From: Oryzias latipes
Lineage: Eukaryota; Chordata; Actinopteri; Beloniformes; Adrianichthyidae
DNA length: 64,000 nt
Direction of reading: 5' to 3'
Assembly (NCBI RefSeq): GCF_002234675.1
Contig: NC_019879.2
Coordinates: 335,501 to 399,500, forward strand
A program made the translations under genes and the position numbers. This document shows, piece by piece, positions 57,489 to 64,000 of the stretch. The notes beneath the pieces are model-generated. The model saw only the letters and a list, made by a program, of their open reading frames with translations, had not been told where the DNA came from and searched no databases. The stretch's first letter is position 1. The number at the start of each line of letters is the position of its first letter.

Positions 57489-58257
57489 TCAGCAGGAATC
57501 CACGATTCGCCGGACCGAGCTGATCCTCATTCCGCGGTAGCCCAAGTCCTTGATGCTCCGGTACTCCCCGGGACTCAGGTACAGCATCCTGCCTCTGTGG
57601 TGGGGCTGCTCGAACATCAGCCAGTGCCCATCAATGATGTGGCAGGACTGGCAGTCAGAGATTTGGTACCGATCCACGATGCTATCGCAGTCGTCCACCA
57701 GTTCATGGCTCTGACCCTGGAAGTTCTCCCGCTCGAAAATCTTCATCCGGTAAGAGCCTCGGTGCTGTTGGCAGAAGACACTTCAGCAGGCAGAACACTC
57801 AACTCGGGTCTTCTCTGAGATTGTTTCATGTTCAAACCCGCGTGATGAAACAGATTCTGATGGCAGAGATGCTGCAGCTGTTTGCTATAGTTTGCTGTGT
57901 CTGTTACCTGAGGAACTAAGCGGCAGGACTGAACAGAACCGCTGATGCCAAAAGACGTGTGGTCAGCGTACTCGCCCCTCCTCATGAAGTACTGGTTCCC
58001 CATGTAGTTGGGACGGTCGTAGACCACGAAGCAACCGCTCTCCACCCTGCAGGAGTGACACCTGCTCAGGTAGGAGGACATGTTAGGGCAGTCACTCATG
58101 CACTCATAGGAGCGACCCTGGAAGTTCCTGTCCTCGTAGAAGATGATCTGCAGAGAAAAGCAAAGGTAAAGGCTTTAGACTTTGATCTTTTTCTGCACTT
58201 TGCTCTGAACTTAAACGTGGTTGCTTTTCTGCTCTGCTCTGTACTCACTTTGCCCAT
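57489..58257 (-). CDS. crygm: gamma-M-type crystallin, gene 7 (174 aa, Met-poor second domain)
   Basis: Exon 1 is 58249-58257 (MGK, AAA|GTGAGT), exon 2 57908-58147 (80 codons) and exon 3 57489-57764; introns are 101 and 143 bp. The N-domain to RRGEYAD is near-identical at base level to genes 1, 4 and 5, but its end ([18 protein letters not shown]) and the whole C-domain diverge: [56 protein letters not shown], ending [10 protein letters not shown]. Only 9 of 174 residues are Met; Ile, Leu, Val and Ser stand where genes 1-5 have Met. The exon 2 donor is CAG|GTAAC rather than ATG|GT. AATAAA lies 9 bp past the stop (57475-57480). Probably an older gamma-crystallin whose first domain was overwritten by conversion. 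Confidence 0.93.
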
Positions 58258-58312
58258 GTTGGATGTTCTGAGTTTTTGGGAATCTGTCCAACAATCTGCG
58301 GGTGCCAGGCAC

Positions 58313-58340
58313 CTTTTATACTAAAGCAGGGTTTTGTTAT
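58313..58340 (-). promoter_or_regulatory. promoter of crystallin gene 7: TATA; Maf-like site not found
   Basis: On the minus strand TATAAAAG is at 58313-58320. ATAACAAAAC at 58331-58340 is a weak Sox-like core, much nearer the TATA box than in the other genes. I see no TGCTGANTCAG-type element in the next 100 bp. Confidence 0.5.
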
Positions 58341-61279
58341 TCAGATGTCCTGGAAGCCGATGAATGTGCAGCTCTGCATCACTGTTAATTTCATTTGTGT
58401 CGTTCTGCTGCAGATCAGGGAGGCAGGACCTGATCTGCATGTGGATCTGCATCTGCTGAGGAACCACTTGTCGGTCATTAGTCTGCTGTAGGAAGCAGAG
58501 GGTCCGTTCTGACTGAGGTCAGCACAACCAAGGACGTCTGACATGTCAACAGAAGAAGGAAATATGTAAACCAACACTTCATTGTTGGGATGTAGGAGTT
58601 CGGACAAAAATGACATTATGGCTAAAAACCATCTAACTTTTAGTTGAGAGTGATTTTTTTTTCTCATGATACACAAAAGCACACAGTCGTAAAGATTGAC
58701 AGCAGTAAAAAACATTTCACCAGTATGCAAAAAACCAGATCTGATCATGAGTAATGTACATGAACATTTCACCAGGTGAGGTTATGGTAAGAATCAACTC
58801 TCTGTTTTTGTCCAGTAAAGCTTATCTTAATCTTAAACACTGATGGATACAAGATGAACGTTTCAGGGTTTAACCAGCAACAGGGAAAGACGACCAAATG
58901 GATATGAGAGCTGCAGAAAAAGACAGGCTGCACAAATGAATGCGTTGAAAAGAACAGACTAGAATTGTTTTAGAATCTGACTGTATTCTTCTCGCTAGTG
59001 ATTCGCTTACAGGGGTTGGAGGGAGGAGCCACAGCCAATCTCAAATGGACAAAAAGAAATCCAACTTTTTGCTGAGATGTTGATGCACTTTATCTAGAAG
59101 ACAAAAGCTTTTTGGGATGGGCGAGATGATAAGACCAGACGCAGAACACAGTGCCATGTAGAGAGGGGAAAAAGCATGCAAAACCCTGAAAGGTGAACTG
59201 CGATATGGAAACACTGTACTCGCATGTTGGCAGACGACCAGCTTAAGTTCCAGCAATCAGACTGTAGACACAACAACAGGGATTCGTGACCCAACCCGAC
59301 TCTGTGGTGTGAAGAAAGAACTGCACCCTACGTAAACTAACGCACAGGAGCACCTTCAGCTGCTGATTCGCCAGAGAATCATTCAACCAACTGAATGGAC
59401 AGGAGCTCAAGGTGCAGCGAGCTTACTGAGCCAGTGACACATACTGTACTCTTCCAGGACCTGCATCGATGGTTTGGCCCAATTAACCCTTTTGTACCAC
59501 AAAGTTGGCTGTTCATGTTGAGAGGGCAACGTCCAAGATCCAGATCTTCAGCACATACAGTTGGCAAGAGTCCTGGTGTGAGATGTCAGAGTGATGCAAA
59601 TCTGGTAACTCTTTCTGCAGGATGTTTCTTTCACAGCTCTGGTCCTGTAAATGTACATCATAGTGTCATTTAATTCCAGCTGGGTACAAACTGCAGATAT
59701 TAAGTTCTGCTTCATGATCATGATCATGTGATTGTTCCTCATTCGCTTCGAGCGCAGGTTTCAATGACTTTTGCACATAAAGAAGAAAAGGACCAGAATA
59801 GTGTTTGTCTTTGCAAGAGAAGGCTATGGACCAGTGGGCATCCCTGACATTTGGATGAAACAAATCTAGTGTTTTAGTTCAGAAATCACAGGCTACGTTA
59901 GCATTAGCTATAGTCGGGACAGGTACATATTATGACAGGTGACGTACCTTTGGCACATAAAAAGATCAGAAACTTACTGCTAGCTGAAGACGCTTAAAAA
60001 CAGCACATCCTGGAATATCTGTTGCTAAAAAGCCCTGCTTTCTCAGCCTTTTGTGAACCATCTGAAAGTCAGGAGTCCAGGATTTACTCCAGGATAAAAG
60101 TCAGGTTTAAGGAAAAGATTATAATTCATTCCCAGTTCTTCACACTCTGGGTGATATCTCACATTTACCGTTACGACCGGTGGAGGAGCAGGTTCACCCT
60201 CTTTTCTCCTGTCTTAGCTTTGCTGCAGTTATACACCCAGTCTTTGTAACTAATGCAACATTAGGGGTCTCAATTAAGGTTGTATTTGAACGACAAACCA
60301 AAGGACAAACTCAAAGAAAGAGTAAAAAGTAGTTTGAACATGCTGGGATGGCAGGTGGCAAAACCAATGAAAGTAAAACAAATAGTTAAATTACATCTGA
60401 ATAACTTCCAGACTAAAAACGCAAAAAAATGCCTCATTATGACAATTACCGGATCACAAGTTTGAGTGTCGGAGCGGACCGTTGGTGACTGTGGGGTTCA
60501 CCGAACCGGAGGACAAAGAGGAGGAGCCTGATGACTCAGCAGGGTTTGGGATTTCATTCTGGAACGCTGCTGTGGTTCCTGCTGACGCTCAGCGCTTTGC
60601 AACTATGCTGCTGCACAAAAGAGAGCAGCCTCTTTGTTACCATGAGGTGAGGCTCCCAGAGGAGGGAAGGGGCTCCTGGGAGAGCTGCACACCACATCAG
60701 GCTGCTGACCCCCCCTTGTGTCTGAAATGTTGTACTGCAGACTGGACTGGCTGAAGGCTGTCTCAGCCCCCCCCATTTCGTTACTGAGTTTGACGCCGAG
60801 CTAAAAGACTCCAACGTTGTAGTTCCTTAAACAACCAAAGGAGGCAAGTTTTTAAACTACAATTTCTATCGATCCCGTGCTAGAAAGTCTAAATTTACAA
60901 CAAAATGTGATTTTTCAACAGTCTGCTAACAATCTTTTGTAATTAATGCTATACTTTTTAGTCTCGTGAACTGGGTTGTTTTGATTCTATTAGTTTTGAC
61001 ATTTATGCTAATTTAGAGGGATTCTTTGTTGATCTCAGCCACAGTCAACTGTGAAGGCTCAATGTACAAATCATAGTTCATTGCCCATTTTTTGAAGATG
61101 TTTCTGACATACAACAGCGATCCCCATACACTTTTAGTCTCTTTTCAATGACAGCACAAAATCTGGATGTGGAAAATTCCAGAGGTTGAACTTTAAAAAA
61201 CAAATTTGTCATGATTTGCTAGGCGGGACAGACCCAGGCGCTGGAACCCGGAAGGAAAACACAGATGAGTAAGATGGTA
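58341..61279. other. long stretch without recognised gene
   Basis: No homology recognised. The largest plus-strand frame of interest (60482-60754, 90 residues, acidic start PEDKEEEPDDSAG) has no family features, no clear splice context and no match to the antisense repeats; I do not call it a gene. 60000-60300 and 61000-61200 look like unique AT-rich sequence. Confidence 0.4.
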
Positions 61280-61725
61280 AGTAAGCCGGCATCGGCTTGG
61301 TCGGCGGTTGTTGCTGCAGTTGTTGCCCTTGCTGGGGCAGCTGGGGTCTAGCTTTGCAGATTCATGGCTGTGAAGTGGACCCCAGTGTTGTCCCGGTTTG
61401 GGTGGGGACTGTGGCGATGCTCCGATGGCCAGGCTGGCGCCTGGTATGAAAGGATTCCCAAATAATGTTTCCTCACAGCAGAGCCAAGCCTTACTTGTTT
61501 GTTTGCTTCTTTATTAAAGTTACATAATCATTATTCTTTGTACGTGGGGGCCATGGGTCACATGTTTTAACGGAGGGGAGTGGGAAGTGTGAAGGGTGGG
61601 CTGGGGTTTTTACTGTAATTTTGTGTGTTTTCTGTTTTTAATGTTAAAGCGCTTCAAGCTGCACAAAATGCATGAGAAGCACTATTTTATAAATAAAGTT
61701 TAATTTGATTTGATTTAATAAGTAA
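61280..61725 (+). mobile_element. interspersed repeat with LINE-like 3' tail
   Basis: 61300-61490 matches 38790-39010 in repeat A. The 3' part ends AAAGCGCTTCAAGCTGCACA, then ATAAATAAAGTTTAATTTGA TTTGATTT, a LINE-type tail. No coding motif is visible. Confidence 0.5.
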
Positions 61726-62170
61726 TTGAGTTTATTTTTTCCTGAATGAGGATCCAAGGGTGAGGATGTTGGAGGCGTGGAGATTGACGGCGTGACGAAC
61801 CGAAGCCTTGGCTGGAAGTTGCGATGTGGCTGGAGGGATTTAGTGTGGCTTGGACTCGTGACCTGGTTGGAGGTCTCGGGATTTTCAGTGAGGGTAGGGC
61901 TGCTCTTGGAGAAATGTGACTCAGGTGAACACTCATGGTTTGAAGTCCTGTAGGCGAGGCGTAAAAACAAGATTAGCAAAGAGCAAAAGCACATGAGCAA
62001 AGAGTAAACTCTAGTGACCAGACTAAGCACCATCAGAGACAACGAACTTTTAGTTAAAAAAAAATGGAGGAAAAACTGAGGAAGTCCAACAAAAGAAATA
62101 TATATTTATAGCTTACATTCCCTAGAAGAAATGATACTTTCTTGGTCATTTTTCAGAAAATATGCCCCCC
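61726..62170. other. unassigned sequence
   Basis: Nothing recognised. Confidence 0.4.
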
Positions 62171-62270
62171 CCAACACACACACGGACACACACCCACATA
62201 CACACACATGCGCGCACACATGCGCGCACACACACATCTGCACACACACCTACAAACACACACGGACACA
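62171..62270. repeat. CA-rich microsatellite, left part
   Basis: Irregular (CA)n with GCGC interruptions, split from 63490-63690 by a hAT insertion. Confidence 0.9.
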
Positions 62271-63489
62271 TAGGGGTGTAACAAAAAAATCGATTCTGCA
62301 ATATTTCACGATAGTTCATTTGGCAATACTTGTATCAATTCAAAATGCTGCCAGGACGATATTTATTTATTCATTTATTTATTTCTGAGCATCCTTAACG
62401 TCAGCTTCTGACTCTTGTTGTCCACTTCACCCTCCGACCGCTAGTTGGCAGCAGAGAGCATGGAGCCTCTTTGAGCAGCTCCACACCACACAAAACAACA
62501 GGAAGACTGCAGCCAGAGGCAGCTTGTTCTGTTATGAGACATGAAATACTTAGTTTTTACTTGAATGGATACCAAACAGAAACTCTGAGCCATGTTGCTG
62601 CCAGTAAGATATGAAAACGAGGATTTCTGTGCTTTTTAGCGGCTCAGATAAATACGAGTGGAGCACGGCAGCAGCTAATAGGCTAATGCGCTAGGCTTAG
62701 CATATGCTAAAATGCTATCGGCAAAGCGGGCCAAAGTTCTGCAGAACCTCCCAGCAATGGATTCTAGTTTACTAGTTTAGCAACCTGATGGATCAGAGGG
62801 ATGTGTACAACGCTCTGAAAAAAGGCCGACATCGTGGCGAGGAGCGTTAGTTTACTTCCGTGTGTGAGAAGCGTAGCTGCAAAGGTGCAGCAGAGGCAAA
62901 GCAGACTGATATGTAAACAAAGCAACTTTTTTGTCACATTAAAGCAATTTTCCTTCGTTCTTTCCTGCTGCCTCATCATCCCACTTTGTTTCTGGAAAGA
63001 ATTAGTTTGTCCCCCCACACCCCACCCTTTATTTTGGAAGAACCACCATTCAGACTCTTGAACCGTTGAAAAGTACTGGAGAAGCTACATTAAGCAATGT
63101 TGAAATTAAAAAGCATTTTATTTCCCTAAAAGAAACTTACTCGTTAAGGCTCATTCATTCTTTGTTTTTCTTATACTGAAAAAGATTTTGTTGTGGAAAT
63201 CAGACAATGTTGACTGTTCCCTTTCTATATTTTAACTTACCAAAATAAAAGCACTATGAATTTGTTTCGGTAAACGCAACTTATGTATAAATGAGACACA
63301 ATTGCAGTGCTTAACATTATGATCATTACTGTGATAAACTGAATTTGACCATTTTATTACAGTGGAAGACGTTAAAATTCAGGTAGAGTTTTATTCAAAG
63401 TTATATTTAAAAAACACAAAGAAAATATGTTTCGGTAAAATATCGGGATACGTATCGTATCGTCAGACTCTTGCCAATACACACGCCTA
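62271..63489. mobile_element. hAT element, non-autonomous, inserted in a CA microsatellite
   Basis: It starts TAGGGGTGTAACAAAA and ends with the inverse of TAGGCGTGTGTATTGG. CGGACACA (62263-62270 and 63490-63497) is a perfect 8-bp duplication. Inner ends carry ATCGATTCTG...CACGATA and ATACGTATCGTATCG words typical of a fish hAT family. It is 1219 bp with no transposase. Confidence 0.88.
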
Positions 63490-63690
63490 CGGACACACAC
63501 ACGAACACGCAAATGCACACACACTCACACATGCCCACACACACACCCACCCATGCGCACACACACGCACACATAAACACACGTGCACACAAACGTGCAC
63601 ATACAGGTGCACAAACATGCATGCTCACACACGTGCACACACATGCGCACACACACAAACACCCACATGTGCACACACGCACACATAACA
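63490..63690. repeat. CA-rich microsatellite, right part
   Basis: A continuation of 62171-62270; about 200 bp of (CA)n with CG, TG and GTGC interruptions. Confidence 0.9.
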
Positions 63691-64000
63691 TCGTGAAAGG
63701 GGCAGACATCGGTCCTTGTTCTGTGATTTGACAAAACTTCTTTTAGATCTTTTTTTTTGTTCTGCACCGTCATCAGTCTGCCACCAGGGGGCCCCCAAGC
63801 GTGAAAAAAACAGAAGCTCAGAGGCAAAACAGTGAATGGACTCTTCTGGAGAAATGACGCCTTTGTAAATGAGATGATTTTTCCTGATGAAAGAGGACAC
63901 AGATGGGTTTCTTTGGATCTTATGTGTGTTGTGTTCTATTAGACATGGTCAGTCGATTATACTTTCATAGATTTGGTAATCAGGTGAATTCTTTTAGCCT
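63691..64000. other. unassigned sequence to the window end
   Basis: Nothing recognised. Confidence 0.4.

Noticed and set aside
60482-60754. 90-residue plus-strand frame, acidic
   Set aside because: No homology I recognise, no promoter or splice context; length is compatible with chance.
63407-63827. Cys/Val- or His/Thr-rich frames near the end
   Set aside because: Pure translation of the CA microsatellite.

Overview
This is a piece of vertebrate, almost certainly teleost fish, nuclear DNA. It holds a tandem array of seven methionine-rich gamma-M crystallin genes (a fish lens family) in a dense background of fish-type transposable elements: L2, Rex1-like, Rex6/R4-like and L1-like LINEs, a tRNA-derived SINE, Tc1, hAT, PIF/Harbinger-like and piggyBac-like elements, an old retrovirus copy and an LTR retroelement. 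The first 521 bases are an assembly gap.

The crystallin genes are all on the minus strand: 3819-4558, 12679-13397, 22517-23197, 26464-27170, 32084-32767, 49121-49940 and 57489-58257. Each has the same three phase-0 exons: a 9-30 bp first exon ending in MGK/MGR or RGK, a 240-249 bp exon for the N-terminal double Greek-key domain, and a 273-282 bp exon for the C-terminal one. All seven reading frames and splice sites look intact. Each has an AATAAA signal 9-85 bp past its stop and a TATAAAAG box about 55-75 bp before its ATG. Six of the seven have a Maf-type element (TGCTGGGTCAG or a close variant) 44-56 bp upstream of the TATA box, and five of those have a Sox-type site between the two. The genes are mosaics of one another. 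Genes 1 and 4 share about 600 bp, intron included, with one difference, and genes 1, 3 and 4 share almost the whole of exon 3. The array therefore appears to be homogenised by gene conversion. Gene 7 (and less so gene 6) is diverged and poor in Met in its second domain.

Between the genes nearly everything recognisable is mobile. 5-12 kb: a solo-LTR-like piece, a PIF-like MITE, a broken retroviral integrase/env region with a LINE tail inserted, and a hAT MITE inside a fish repeat. 14-22 kb: a 3.16 kb mobile unit carrying its own small spliced gene, then a Rex6/R4-like LINE. 23-31 kb: pogo-like and piggyBac-like MITEs, an L1-like ORF1 and LINE ends. 33-47 kb: a nest in which a Rex1-like LINE is split by a hAT element, which is itself split by a second hAT MITE and by an 8.1 kb compound repeat that holds a second copy of itself. 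51-57 kb: a LINE split by a complete-looking LTR element encoding a proline-rich repeat protein, and another LINE tail split by a hAT. 62-64 kb: a hAT inserted in a CA microsatellite. Many insertions have exact target-site duplications, so the order of events can be read. I found no other host gene, no RNA gene outside SINE sequence and no CRISPR array.
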